Below, piece after piece: positions 18,870 to 27,960 of a stretch of DNA of 64,000 nucleotides. The DNA is from Mogibacterium diversum (GTDB lineage Bacteria; Bacillota; Clostridia; Peptostreptococcales; Anaerovoracaceae). The notes under the pieces are model-generated. The model saw nothing but the letters and a program-made list of their open reading frames with translations. It made no database searches and was not told the origin of the DNA. The DNA lies in the NCBI RefSeq assembly GCF_002998925.1, contig NZ_CP027228.1:1054001-1118000 (forward strand), written 5' to 3'. The position numbers were made by a program, and so were the translations under genes. How positions within the stretch are numbered: position 1 is the stretch's first letter; each line of letters opens with the position of its first letter.

Positions 18870-18940
18870 AAGCGTTATCCTTTCTGTCCTGTAAAATTAG
18901 CCAAAAGGCCTAAAATCATATAGGACGTGATTTAATCTGA

Positions 18941-18969
18941 ATTATATCACTCATCAAAATTCTTTACAA
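18941..18969 (-). promoter_or_regulatory. Promoter of the V-ATPase operon
   Basis: TTGTAA (minus strand 18969-18964), 17 bases, TATAAT (18946-18941). The leader of about 65 bases contains a small TAGGCC/GGCTA hairpin (about 18898-18912). Confidence 0.75.
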
Positions 18970-18983
18970 ACAAGCAAAGGGCA

Positions 18984-19015
18984 AAAAAACAAGGCTTTGA
19001 CTTGTCAAAGCCTTG
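18984..19015 (-). terminator. Terminator between the small membrane protein gene and the V-ATPase operon
   Basis: CAAGGCTTTGAC, two-base centre, GTCAAAGCCTTG, then TTTTTTTG on the minus strand. It insulates the ATPase promoter. Confidence 0.88.
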
Positions 19016-19071
19016 TCATGGAATATAGCACAACCAATTTTTACACAATTTTTTATCTATTTAATTATATT

Positions 19072-19254
19072 CTAATCTAAAAGAAATATGCCCGCAGTTA
19101 TGAATGAAAACCCTATCATAAGTATAATCATCAATATAGCCATAATCCTCGCCATTCGCTCCTTGCGGTTTTTGCGCGGTCTATCTGCCTTAAATACCTG
19201 TTTTAAATTATGCTCATCCACTGTATTTCCAGCTTTATTATGCTTCTTGTTCAT
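19072..19254 (-). CDS. Small single-helix membrane protein
   Basis: 60 residues from ATG 19254, chosen because GGAGG lies seven bases before it; the longer frame to 19290 has no such site. A basic N-terminal half (ADRPRKNRKERMAR) is followed by one membrane helix (IMAILMIILMIGFSFITAGIF). Composition resembles the short DUF4044-like proteins of Firmicutes, but I am not sure. It has its own terminator, which supports a real gene. Confidence 0.6.
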   Translation of the reverse strand: MNKKHNKAGNTVDEHNLKQVFKADRPRKNRKERMARIMAILMIILMIGFSFITAGIFLLD

Positions 19255-19331
19255 CCTAGCACCTCCATATCCTATATCATTATGCCACATATAACATTTA
19301 GCAATATCATATTGTACGCATATAAATTAAA

Positions 19332-20243
19332 CTATTTTTTATCATTATCATTAATAATTTCCATCACACGCTGTTTATGTTCTTCAAAAAAAACAAGCGC
19401 AAAATCTCTAAATCTTTTAGCCGCCGGTGATATTCTCCCAGTTTCAGGAACTGCAATCCCTATCGGAACATTATAGCTCGGTGAGATCGGTAGCGCCGTG
19501 ACATTTCCGTGCCATTGATTTATTGAAACTCCATTTACAGTAGTCACCCCCAATCCTGCTTCAACCATTGAATATGCTGCGAAAGCATCTGAGGTTTTAT
19601 ACCTAATAGGGGGATTGATATCATATGACTTGAACATCAAAGAACCGTCACTCTCTCGACCAGGATATAAATCGATGTAACTATCATCATATATCCTACG
19701 TATATCATAAACACCATCAGCTACTGCTGGATGGTCCTTTGGTACCCATATGTAAAATGGGTCATCTATGAGATGTATCCATTCACAGGTACCCTCACGG
19801 TAGCTTATGAGACAAAAATCCAATTTATCGCGTTCAAGCTCTGCCATGAGGGCTGAACTCCTTCCTGCAGTGACGTCAACTGCGATACCCGGATACTCTA
19901 TGCAAAACTCCTTGATCAGATCCGTTAGGAACTTGTAGTATGTAGAGTAAGCTGTAGCCACGCGAACTTCGCCTGTTATCACTCCACTAATTTCTGCGAT
20001 ATTTTGTTCTAAGTGATTGGCAGAATTAACTAGAGATATGAAGCTAGGCAGAAGCTGATTGCACGCCTCTGTAGGCGAAATACCATTCCTATTTCTATTT
20101 ACAAGACGCACCCCTGTCTCTTCCTCTAATGATGCCATCATGCGGCTAATGCCTGAAGGAGTATACCCGAGCTCCGTCGCTGCTGAAGACATGTTCCCCA
20201 GATCGATTGCACGAAGCAGTGCCTTGACTTTCTCAACTTCCAT
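19332..20243 (-). CDS. LysR-family transcriptional regulator
   Basis: 303 residues. The N-terminal winged helix-turn-helix covers about residues 1-60 (AIDLGNMSSAATELGYTPSG is the helix-turn-helix), and the rest is the periplasmic-binding-like effector domain. GAGG is seven bases before the ATG. It is divergent from an EamA transporter with a 171-base gap that contains a 33-base palindrome, so it probably controls that transporter and itself. The effector is unknown. Confidence 0.92.
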   Translation of the reverse strand: MEVEKVKALLRAIDLGNMSSAATELGYTPSGISRMMASLEEETGVRLVNRNRNGISPTEACNQLLPSFISLVNSANHLEQNIAEISGVITGEVRVATAYSTYYKFLTDLIKEFCIEYPGIAVDVTAGRSSALMAELERDKLDFCLISYREGTCEWIHLIDDPFYIWVPKDHPAVADGVYDIRRIYDDSYIDLYPGRESDGSLMFKSYDINPPIRYKTSDAFAAYSMVEAGLGVTTVNGVSINQWHGNVTALPISPSYNVPIGIAVPETGRISPAAKRFRDFALVFFEEHKQRVMEIINDNDKK

Positions 20244-20299
20244 TTTATATCCTCTTATATCCTTATTTCTAACCTATGGCAGAACTGCTTTAAAGATTT

Positions 20300-20332
20300 A
20301 ACCGTGTTATGATATTTTATCATAACATGGTT
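20300..20332. promoter_or_regulatory. Palindromic operator candidate between lysR and eamA
   Basis: AACCGTGTTATGATA, centre TTT, then TATCATAACATGGTT: 15-base arms with a single mismatch. It sits between the two divergent starts, 57 bases from the LysR start codon and 83 from the transporter. No gene end is near, so it is more likely a regulator site than a terminator. Confidence 0.6.
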
Positions 20333-20414
20333 GATTATTTAGCGATATTATCAAAATAGATTTTTTATTATAATTTAGTTACATCAGTTTACATTAAGAA
20401 AGTGGGGATCAGAG

Positions 20415-21299
20415 GTGAATACGAAGAGAAGAAATCGCGCTATGATATTGCTGTTTACAGTAATTTCACTGCGTGCAACCTCGCTCCTATTCGCAACAAC
20501 GGGTTTATCATATATGGGGCCGCTCACATTGAACGGCTACCGCTTCCCACTTGCTGCTATTATCTTACTCTTTCTGTTCCGCAAGGATATCAAGAAAGTT
20601 GACAAGCAGCTTGTCATCCACGGTTCAATCATTGGTTTTTTCTTCCTGCTGACGATGACCACTGAATTGATTGGGCTCAAGATGACAAATTCTTCGACTA
20701 CGTCATTCCTAGAGAACACAGCGATTATTTTCGTTCCGCTAGCGGATGCATTGTTGGTTAGAAGAGTCCCTAGAGCTTCCGCAATTATCAGCGCTCTAGT
20801 CGCACTAGCTGGTGTTGGATTCTTGACACTTAAGGATGGTCATATAGGACTCACCTTCGGAGAATTCATGTGCATACTCAGCGCACTAGCATACACATGC
20901 GCTGTAGTGGCTACCGACAGATTTTCAAAGCGCGATGATCCTTTTATGCTCGGAATAGTCCAGGTTGCATTTATAGGAGCTTCGTCATATATACTAGCTA
21001 TGGTTGTCGAAGGACCAAGTTTTCCTACCGCACCTAAGGCATGGGGCGTGATAATGTTCCTAGCAATAGTATGCACCTGCTTTGGCTTCACGCTTCAGCC
21101 AGTTGCACAGAGCAAATTATCTGCATCTATCTCAGGATTATTTTGTGCATTTAATCCGCTCGTCACTGCGATACTCGGATACACATTCCTGAACGAAAGG
21201 CTAGGAGCTACTGGCATGATTGGTGGAATTCTCATACTCACCAGCATCGTCATCCCAGCATTGGCACCTTTAATAAAAAAGCCACAGCTAGCTAGATAA
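20415..21299 (+). CDS. EamA/DMT-family transporter
   Basis: 294 residues with about ten hydrophobic helices in two repeats, the drug/metabolite transporter layout. The first repeat has NGYRFPLAAIILL and MTNSSTTSFLENTAIIFVPL, the second FCAFNPLVTAILGYTFLNERLG, the usual end of an EamA domain. It starts with GTG at 20415 behind GGGG. Its cargo (amino acid, metabolite or drug) cannot be read from the sequence. Confidence 0.88.
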   Translation: MNTKRRNRAMILLFTVISLRATSLLFATTGLSYMGPLTLNGYRFPLAAIILLFLFRKDIKKVDKQLVIHGSIIGFFFLLTMTTELIGLKMTNSSTTSFLENTAIIFVPLADALLVRRVPRASAIISALVALAGVGFLTLKDGHIGLTFGEFMCILSALAYTCAVVATDRFSKRDDPFMLGIVQVAFIGASSYILAMVVEGPSFPTAPKAWGVIMFLAIVCTCFGFTLQPVAQSKLSASISGLFCAFNPLVTAILGYTFLNERLGATGMIGGILILTSIVIPALAPLIKKPQLAR

Positions 21300-21366
21300 A
21301 TTAGTTTACGACATTACGAGACATCCCTAACCCTCATAATGTTCGCAAAGTATAAAGTAAAAAGTA

Positions 21367-21400
21367 CAAGAAGACCTCCACTTAAGTGGAGGTCTTCTTG
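21367..21400. terminator. Bidirectional terminator, perfect 34-base palindrome
   Basis: CAAGAAGACCTCCACTT followed directly by its full complement. It lies between the converging EamA and rlmH genes. Confidence 0.85.
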
Positions 21401-21478
21401 TATATTATTTCTGCGCTAAATGCATCATTGCATGCACATTGATTGGATTATCCGATACAATCACATGCGTGGATGCAA

Positions 21479-21958
21479 TCACTTATGGTATGTCTCTCCA
21501 CTGTTAATCTTAAAAGCTCTGTATATCTGCTCGAGAAGCATAATCCTCGCCATCTGGTGCGGGAATGTCAGCTTTGAAAACGATAATCCGTAGTCCGCTC
21601 TTTTTTTCACTTCATCTGAGAGTCCAAGACTACCGCCGATAACAAAGTCTATGGTAGAAGACTTTGTATCGAACGCATACTGAATTTTCTTAGCTAACTC
21701 TACTGAATCAATATGTTCACCTTCCACTTCCATAGCGATCACATGGTCGCTTTCCTTTATCTTGCCTAGGATGTTCTGTCCTTCGCGGATAAGCACTGCA
21801 TTCTCATCAGATGCAGACGGGTTTGCAGGCAGCTTACTCTCCTTGAGTTCTACAATCTCGATATTTGCATATCCTGATATTCGCTTGCTGTATTCAGCTG
21901 CAGCAGAAGTCCAGTATTTCTCTTTTAGCTTTCCTATACAAATTATTCTAATCTTCAT
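21479..21958 (-). CDS. rlmH: 23S rRNA pseudouridine-1915 N3-methyltransferase
   Basis: 159 residues, the exact family length. It starts MKIRIICIGKLKEKYW and ends with the knotted SPOUT core: FVIGGSLGLSDEVKKRAD (SAM loop) and LSFSKLTFPHQMARIMLLEQ, then AFKINSGETYHK with the C-terminal His used in catalysis. It methylates pseudouridine 1915 in helix 69 of 23S rRNA after 70S assembly. It is 30 bases behind the walJ-like gene, an arrangement common in Firmicutes. Confidence 0.97.
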   Translation of the reverse strand: MKIRIICIGKLKEKYWTSAAAEYSKRISGYANIEIVELKESKLPANPSASDENAVLIREGQNILGKIKESDHVIAMEVEGEHIDSVELAKKIQYAFDTKSSTIDFVIGGSLGLSDEVKKRADYGLSFSKLTFPHQMARIMLLEQIYRAFKINSGETYHK

Positions 21959-21988
21959 TTAAATTCCTTTGATTTTACTATTTAAATC

Positions 21989-22801
21989 TTATAGCATCGT
22001 TAACTTGTCCTTTGCTGCCACCTTTAGTGTAAAATCATTCCCTTGACACAGATCATTCTCATCCAAGATATTCTTAACAGTCAGCAACGCAGTATCCGGT
22101 GTATTGTTGTGAGTGCTCAAGTGTGCGAGCATTATTCGCTGCGTGGGGCTTGGAAGACCAGCTTCTTTTCTCGCAAGCAGTCCCCTCGCAAGAGCAATCC
22201 CACTTGTCACATTGGAAAGGTGACCGTGTTCCCCTAGGATACGGCGCTTTAGCGAATATGGGTAATCCCCCATCTGAAGTATGCTCTCCTCATGATTCGC
22301 TTCGAACACGAGAGTGTCTGCACTAGCAAGTTCTTCAGCAATCTCATCCGTAACTATCCCTGTATCAGTTGCAACAGATAGCTGTTCTCCGTCCTCAGTA
22401 AAGCTAAACCCTATCGGCTCACTTGCATCGTGAGAAAGGGAAAACGCCTTTACACATATATCCCCAATTCTGACCACATCCTGTGCTGCCATACACTCTA
22501 GCTGCTCTGGCTTTACATATTCAAACTTATCACAGTTATATATCGTTCCTCGAGATGTATACACTTTCGCATTCGTACAAGCCTTTGCGATTGCCCTGAT
22601 GCTTTTGACGTGATCGGTATGTTCATGCGTGACAAATATCCCTTGAATATCCTCCACACCGAGTCTGCACTCAGCAAGTCCCTCCTTGATTCGCTTTGCT
22701 GTGAGACCAACATCTAGCAGCAATCTCGTATTTCCATCCGAAACGATATACGCATTACCGGAGCTACTGCTTCCGATAGATGCTATCTTTAATTTACCCA
22801 T
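21989..22801 (-). CDS. walJ: MBL-fold hydrolase of the WalJ/YycJ type
   Basis: 270 residues of the metallo-beta-lactamase fold. The metal motif is VTHEHTDHVKS (H-x-H-x-D-H), preceded by SSSGNAYIVSDGNTRLLLDVG. SLSHDASEPIGF and FEANHEESIL hold further ligands. The layout equals WalJ (YycJ), which lies with rlmH in many Firmicutes and has been tied to cell-wall and DNA-replication coordination. No walRK genes are here. It overlaps addB by eight bases. Confidence 0.85.
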   Translation of the reverse strand: MGKLKIASIGSSSSGNAYIVSDGNTRLLLDVGLTAKRIKEGLAECRLGVEDIQGIFVTHEHTDHVKSIRAIAKACTNAKVYTSRGTIYNCDKFEYVKPEQLECMAAQDVVRIGDICVKAFSLSHDASEPIGFSFTEDGEQLSVATDTGIVTDEIAEELASADTLVFEANHEESILQMGDYPYSLKRRILGEHGHLSNVTSGIALARGLLARKEAGLPSPTQRIMLAHLSTHNNTPDTALLTVKNILDENDLCQGNDFTLKVAAKDKLTML

Positions 22802-25800
22802 CTACTTCCCTATACTTGTTTCCTCTATACGTTACATCAAATCTGCAGATTGAATTATAGCTGCAGTATGTGCATTCTCCTTTGTTATCACTTGAAGTGC
22901 GTTTTTTTGTTGGAGATATGCTTACATCTCCAGCGACAATCTGCTCACTGATATCGTGAATCGACTGGCATACGTCCTCTTCTATACTCTCGAACAAATC
23001 ACGGGTTATGATCATCTTTTTGCTGCCGAGTAGAGAGCTTGGCATCTCTTCTATGACATCTTTTTCATCGATACATAGTCCATTTAAAATCAAGCCTTTC
23101 TTAAGCTCGCTATCCACCACCTCAGAAGCATCCTTCGAGCCTTCTACATTCACCGAAACATCCTTGATATTGTAGTAGAACACACCGGCGGGCTTCCTTT
23201 CCTCAGACTTAGCACCCTGCATGTACACCATGAGCTGCATCTTATACCCACACCTCATCTGCTCTATATCAACCTTATCTGACCCGGTCTTGTAGTCGAT
23301 TATTCTTATATCGCCACCTTCAAAAACGTCGACCCTATCGATTTTGCCCTCGATAAAAATCCTTTTACCATCAATCTCGAGTTCAATAGGTGCAAAAAGC
23401 TTGCCTCTCTTAAATTCCTCTTCAAAATAGGACTTCTCGACCTTACCTAGTCTAATCTGTTCTGCGAGGTTTCCTGCTACACGCGAACAAACCCTTGCGA
23501 CTCTCTCAAGTCTATACTGCTCACGACCATCGGAGGCAAAGAGACCATCCCTATAGTCACCAGCGATTTCCTCGAGCGTAGCTCTCACAAGATTCCTAAT
23601 CTCTTCATCGGTAATACTAGCCCAAAGCCCTTCAGTCTCTAGTTTCTTGGAGACCCTCATGATGCATTCGTGGTATATATCCCCTATCTCACGAGAGGAA
23701 CCGCTAAACTCACGATCTTCTCTGGGTCTTAAACCATATGATACAAAATGCTTGAACGGGCAGTGATTAAAGCTCTCGATTCTAGTCGGTGAGAACGAGA
23801 AGTCACCATGAGGCCTAGCGAACAACCGCTCCGCCATAACACTGGAAATAGGCTCCGCAGAGTTATCATCTCTCGCGGCATTCATGGCTGCATCGAATGT
23901 CTCCGGATCATTTTTTCGATACCAAGCAATTATCGAATCAGTAATCATCTTAGCTTTTTTCTCATCTGCTAGATGCTCTAGTGACCGCCTACCCTTCAGA
24001 TAGTTGAGCAAGTGGCGCATAGCTGTCTTTGGATTATTTATGACATTTATATCTAATCCACTTGAGATGACATCTTTGTGAATCTTGATTGATGGCAGCG
24101 CCGACCTGAACGCATCAACAAGCGAAGATGGTTTACAGTCCTGCCCCTCCGAATCAGAAAGCGACCAGCTCATGTATAATCTCTCGTACGGCTTTGAAAT
24201 TAGCCTATACATAGCCACGTTTTCCTCAGTCATCTTTAGTTCATCAAGATGACCAATAGGGAAATTGTGCTCCTTAAAAAATTCCTTTTCATCTACAGAG
24301 AAAATCCCCTCCGAAGCAGGCTCCATGGGAAGTACACCTTCATTGGCTGCAAGAACAACCATCGCTTTAAGCGGTCCTGGTCTTGTCCTAATCATAGATC
24401 CCATAATTATTCCGTCCAGTGCAGGTGGAATAATTCCGATGTCAACGGATTCAAGACCTTTTTTGTAGAGCTGCAATATCTCTTCGGACCTTGTTTTATC
24501 AAAGGTTTCATCGCCCAAAACGGCTGCTAATTGTTCCAGAATCTTGACGCAAGCCTCATAGCTCTGGGCGGTATTCTGCGCCTCCTCGTTATATCCCTCT
24601 TCAGCCTGAGCTTCAGATACAGCCTGCAATCTGCTTGGCAGCTCCCATTCCTCTTCCAAGATTTTAATCAAATCAAACACGAATTCAGCAACTGTCCCTG
24701 AACTCTCCGCTATCTCACGAAGCTTCGCAACTTGCTCCATTATGTAGTTTCTCGTGCTCTCAAGCCTTTCGAATTCTTCTTCAGTATACTCGAAATGTCC
24801 GTACTTAAATGCTCTAGTCCACATATTACCACGTATCTTGTAATTACGCGCATAATTCTCCAGCATTTCGATATCTTCTCTCTCAATACTCGTAAGTTCA
24901 GTCTTGAGCATTACGAACAGAGCTGAAGTCCTATACCCCTGAAGCACAAACTCTAGAAGGCTCACTATAAACCTCGCAGCCATCGAATCAGTAATTGTCC
25001 TTCTGGAATCGACAAAAAGTGGGATCCCGTACTCCTCAAAAGTTCTGCGAATTATGGGTTTCCTAGATGAATCATCATTACAGATTACAGCAATATCATT
25101 CATCCTGTATCCTTTATCGCGAATTAGCTCATATATATATGAGGCGGCACTCTCCGCTTCATAGAAAGGGTTTGCGCACTCAACAAGTCTTACTTCATCA
25201 TTTACCGTATCTTCATCCGGCACCTTCATTACGGACTCTCTCGAGCTTAACGCGGTCCTAAATAGATTCTCCTCCAAATAGTCGAGTGTCTCTCTACCAT
25301 ATGCTCTATATTCATCAGGCACATATTCCTTTGATATTGCTACACCCGCCGAATCCGCCCTAGATGTCAGCGCTGCTATCAGGATGTTGTCTAGATCAAA
25401 GTCACTGATATTGACCATAATATTGACATCTACACGCTTTGCCATCTCGATTAGAGCATCCATCGACTTGGGCGCAAGAGTATCAAATCCATACACCCAT
25501 ACCGAATGATTATCAAGTAGCGTCGACTCTCCGATTAACGATACATACATCGAGATATAGTCTTCAGAATCTATGTATCTACCTTCTAGCTCCGACTCAT
25601 ATTCATCGATTATAAGCATCAATTCATGCAGCTTGTGTGAAAGCAGCTCACTGTTACTATCTGAATCGATTGCATATTTGAGTTCATCTAGTGAGCAGTC
25701 TTGCTGCTTGAAATCAGCGATGAAGTCATTGACCATATCTATAAATCCGCTCTGTTCAGCTGAAGCTTTAAATACTTCAAGCTCATCTTTATGCGACTTT

Positions 25801-26069
25801 ATAATCTTGTACAGAAGCATATGGCGACCATACTTGTCGAGAATTTCGATATTCTCCTTACCGTACTCTTCCATTATCCTCTGACCTAATCTATTTAATG
25901 AAAGAATTTCAATATCAAGAAGACAGGCACTACATGTGTACTTAAGTGCCTGTTCTTCCGCGACAAGGGTGTACTGGTTCGGAACCAATACATACGTCTT
26001 GCCTTTTATATTCTCGTATATGAACTTCTCCTTGTTCATGCACTCTCGTGCCATAAATAGGTTCAGCAT
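22794..26069 (-). CDS. AddB-like PD-(D/E)XK nuclease/helicase-type protein
   Basis: 1091 residues, resembling AddB (RexB), the second subunit of the Chi-processing helicase-nuclease used in double-strand break repair. The C-terminal nuclease shows IEGKIDRVD and IIDYKTGSDK (catalytic Asp and Lys). Iron-sulfur cysteines are visible: FNHCPFKHF plus CTYCSYNSICRF. At the N-terminus the family usually has a GRAGSGKS Walker A loop; here the sequence is LFMARECMNKEKFIYENIKGK and only the VLVPNQYTLVAEEQ block behind it is kept. I see no addA next to it. It starts within two bases of the HAD gene stop, so the frame is not truncated by a visible upstream piece. Confidence 0.8.
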   Translation of the reverse strand: MLNLFMARECMNKEKFIYENIKGKTYVLVPNQYTLVAEEQALKYTCSACLLDIEILSLNRLGQRIMEEYGKENIEILDKYGRHMLLYKIIKSHKDELEVFKASAEQSGFIDMVNDFIADFKQQDCSLDELKYAIDSDSNSELLSHKLHELMLIIDEYESELEGRYIDSEDYISMYVSLIGESTLLDNHSVWVYGFDTLAPKSMDALIEMAKRVDVNIMVNISDFDLDNILIAALTSRADSAGVAISKEYVPDEYRAYGRETLDYLEENLFRTALSSRESVMKVPDEDTVNDEVRLVECANPFYEAESAASYIYELIRDKGYRMNDIAVICNDDSSRKPIIRRTFEEYGIPLFVDSRRTITDSMAARFIVSLLEFVLQGYRTSALFVMLKTELTSIEREDIEMLENYARNYKIRGNMWTRAFKYGHFEYTEEEFERLESTRNYIMEQVAKLREIAESSGTVAEFVFDLIKILEEEWELPSRLQAVSEAQAEEGYNEEAQNTAQSYEACVKILEQLAAVLGDETFDKTRSEEILQLYKKGLESVDIGIIPPALDGIIMGSMIRTRPGPLKAMVVLAANEGVLPMEPASEGIFSVDEKEFFKEHNFPIGHLDELKMTEENVAMYRLISKPYERLYMSWSLSDSEGQDCKPSSLVDAFRSALPSIKIHKDVISSGLDINVINNPKTAMRHLLNYLKGRRSLEHLADEKKAKMITDSIIAWYRKNDPETFDAAMNAARDDNSAEPISSVMAERLFARPHGDFSFSPTRIESFNHCPFKHFVSYGLRPREDREFSGSSREIGDIYHECIMRVSKKLETEGLWASITDEEIRNLVRATLEEIAGDYRDGLFASDGREQYRLERVARVCSRVAGNLAEQIRLGKVEKSYFEEEFKRGKLFAPIELEIDGKRIFIEGKIDRVDVFEGGDIRIIDYKTGSDKVDIEQMRCGYKMQLMVYMQGAKSEERKPAGVFYYNIKDVSVNVEGSKDASEVVDSELKKGLILNGLCIDEKDVIEEMPSSLLGSKKMIITRDLFESIEEDVCQSIHDISEQIVAGDVSISPTKKRTSSDNKGECTYCSYNSICRFDVTYRGNKYREVDG

Positions 26070-26070
26070 C

Positions 26071-26712
26071 TCATCCCTCGATTATTTCAAATAACTCCTC
26101 AGGTTTGCTTATTCTGTACATAGGCTCTATTCCGCCCAGCGGAACGTTACCACCTCTACGCCCCCAGCATACCAGGATGCTGTCTACTCCGGCATTGATA
26201 GAGCAGCCAATGTCAAATCTCGTATCACCTATCATTATTGCCTCTTCACGCTTTGCTCCGAGCCGCCTTAGTGCTTCAAGAAGCGGACCTGGCTCTGGCT
26301 TATGACTAGTGACATCATCCGCTGTGATGATGACATCGAAATTATCCTTAATACCCATCTCTCCTAGATACTGCATCGCTGTATTTCCAAGCCTTGAAGT
26401 AACGATAGATAATGAGTAGCCACGTCTTTTGAGCTCGCCGAGGAGTTCCTCTACGCCAGGGTATAATTTATAGGCTCCCTTGCTGTGCTCCGCCTGATAT
26501 CCTCGGTATACCGCTAAAACTTCATCTACATCTTCGTCTGCAAAAAGCTCTTTAGTCGTATTAGCTACAGTCTCGCCAAAGGTTGAAAGTATGAGGTTTT
26601 CATCCGCTTCCTTGCCTCTAAATCTCTTAAAAACCGCCTGCCACGAATCGACGATAAGTTGATCGGTATCGAGGAGCGTTCCATCGAAATCAAACACTAT
26701 GTATTTCTTCAT
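26071..26712 (-). CDS. HAD-family phosphatase (PpaX/Gph-like)
   Basis: 213 residues. HAD motif I is VFDFDGTLLDTD, motif II SIVTSR, the lysine motif ADDVTSHKPEPGP, and motif IV MIGDTRFDIGCSINAG. The four-helix cap between motifs I and II makes it subclass I, like pyrophosphatase PpaX or phosphoglycolate phosphatase. Its ATG coincides with the last base of prfB, and addB follows two bases later, so the three are one transcript. Confidence 0.85.
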   Translation of the reverse strand: MKKYIVFDFDGTLLDTDQLIVDSWQAVFKRFRGKEADENLILSTFGETVANTTKELFADEDVDEVLAVYRGYQAEHSKGAYKLYPGVEELLGELKRRGYSLSIVTSRLGNTAMQYLGEMGIKDNFDVIITADDVTSHKPEPGPLLEALRRLGAKREEAIMIGDTRFDIGCSINAGVDSILVCWGRRGGNVPLGGIEPMYRISKPEELFEIIEG

Positions 26713-27828
26713 TATATGTTTCTCTCCTTCGCTTCCTGCGTTAGCTTGGCCTTGATAAATTCGTCAAGCTCACCATCCATTACAGCATTTATATTGCCAA
26801 CCTCTGCATTGGTTCTATGGTCCTTCACCATCGTATAAGGTTGAAACACATATGACCTAATCTGCGCACCCCAAGTTACCTGACTCATGTCGCCCTTTAG
26901 TTCATTAAGGTTTTCCTTGTGCTCTGCTTCAGCTAACTGCTGGAGCCTCGAAGCCAATATCTTCATCGCCATCTCCTTATTGTATAGCTGAGAGCGTTCA
27001 TTCTGGCACGTTACAACTATGTTTGTAGGGAGGTGCGTTATGCGAATGGCAGAATCCGTAGTATTGACGTGCTGACCACCAGCACCGGAGCTCCTATACT
27101 TATCAATCTTGAGATCCTTAGGATCGATATTAACCTCAACGCTATCCCCAAGGTCTGGAACGACTTCAACCGCAGCAAATGAAGTCTGTCTCTTGCCCGC
27201 AGAGTTAAACGGTGATATGCGCACGAGTCTATGCACACCCGCCTCACTGCGTAAATATCCATATGCATTGATTCCGCTGACGACGATTGTGCAGCTCTTA
27301 ATACCAGCTAGCGTATCATTCTGTATGTCAACGACATCCGTCTTGAAACCGTGCTGATCTGCATACCTTAGATACATCCTCATCAGCATCTCAGCCCAAT
27401 CCATAGCATCCACTCCACCAGTACCAGCATGAATGCTGAGGATCGCATCCTTATCATCGTATTTACCGGTCAGGAGTCTGCTGAGCTCAAGATCTTCCAT
27501 CTCCTCACATAGCCTCTTGTATTCCTTGATTATATTCTTGGCTTCAGAGTAATCCTCGTACTCCTCAGCTAGCTCAATCATCTCAGATATATCATTAAAT
27601 CCCTTGAGTAGACCTTCATACCGCTCGAGCTCACTTTCGAGATGCTTTTTCCTCTTCATCAGTTTCTGTGCATCATCAGGAGCGTCCCAGAAACCAGGCT
27701 TAAGCATCTCCTGCTCCATGCTCGCTATATTATTTCTAAGACTATCTGGGTCAAAGATAGTCTCCAATCTCCTTAAGCTTTGCTAGTTCGTTCGGTAAAG
27801 CCTGTCTTATCTCATCCAATTCAATCAT
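26712..27828 (-). CDS. prfB: Peptide chain release factor 2, with programmed +1 frameshift
   Basis: Recognises UGA and UAA stop codons and triggers peptide release. The gene is in two frames: 25 codons from ATG 27828 (MIELDEIRQALPNELAKLKE, ending GDYL), then CTT followed by an in-frame TGA at 27753-27751, then a +1 shift into LDPDSLRNNIA and on to the stop at 26712, 371 residues in all. The decoding loop SPF (VRISPFNSAG) and the catalytic GGQ (SGAGGQHVNTTDS) are present. AGAGGA is six bases before the first ATG. The TTG-started frame from 27767 alone would lack the first helix. Confidence 0.96.
27750..27767 (-). promoter_or_regulatory. prfB recoding site
   Basis: The minus strand reads GGAGACTATCTTTGAC: a Shine-Dalgarno-like GGAG, then CTT as the slippery codon and TGA-C as the weak stop, the classical autoregulatory RF2 shift site. 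Confidence 0.93.
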
Positions 27829-27851
27829 AGTAATTCCTCTCATCTATGACA

Positions 27852-27886
27852 GATGCGCGTAGCCGCAGTAAGCAGCATCGCGCATC
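27852..27886 (-). other. Hairpin between secA and prfB
   Basis: GATGCGCG and CGCGCATC are 19 bases apart, with a partly paired interior. No T-run follows on the minus strand, so it is not a plain terminator; it could slow or process the secA-prfB transcript. Confidence 0.4.
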
Positions 27887-27960
27887 AATTGAGCTAAACT
27901 CTATAGCCCTGCTCTCACTGCAGAACTCACATCATACATTGCTAATTATATCGGGTTTCC

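Noticed and set aside
21404..21482. Short frame overlapping the rlmH stop (GTG ATT GCA..., 25 codons).
   Set aside because: Too short, no recognisable product and no ribosome-binding site; chance is enough to explain it.
27753..27767. TTG start for prfB.
   Set aside because: It is inside the recoding site; the true gene begins at 27828 and shifts frame.
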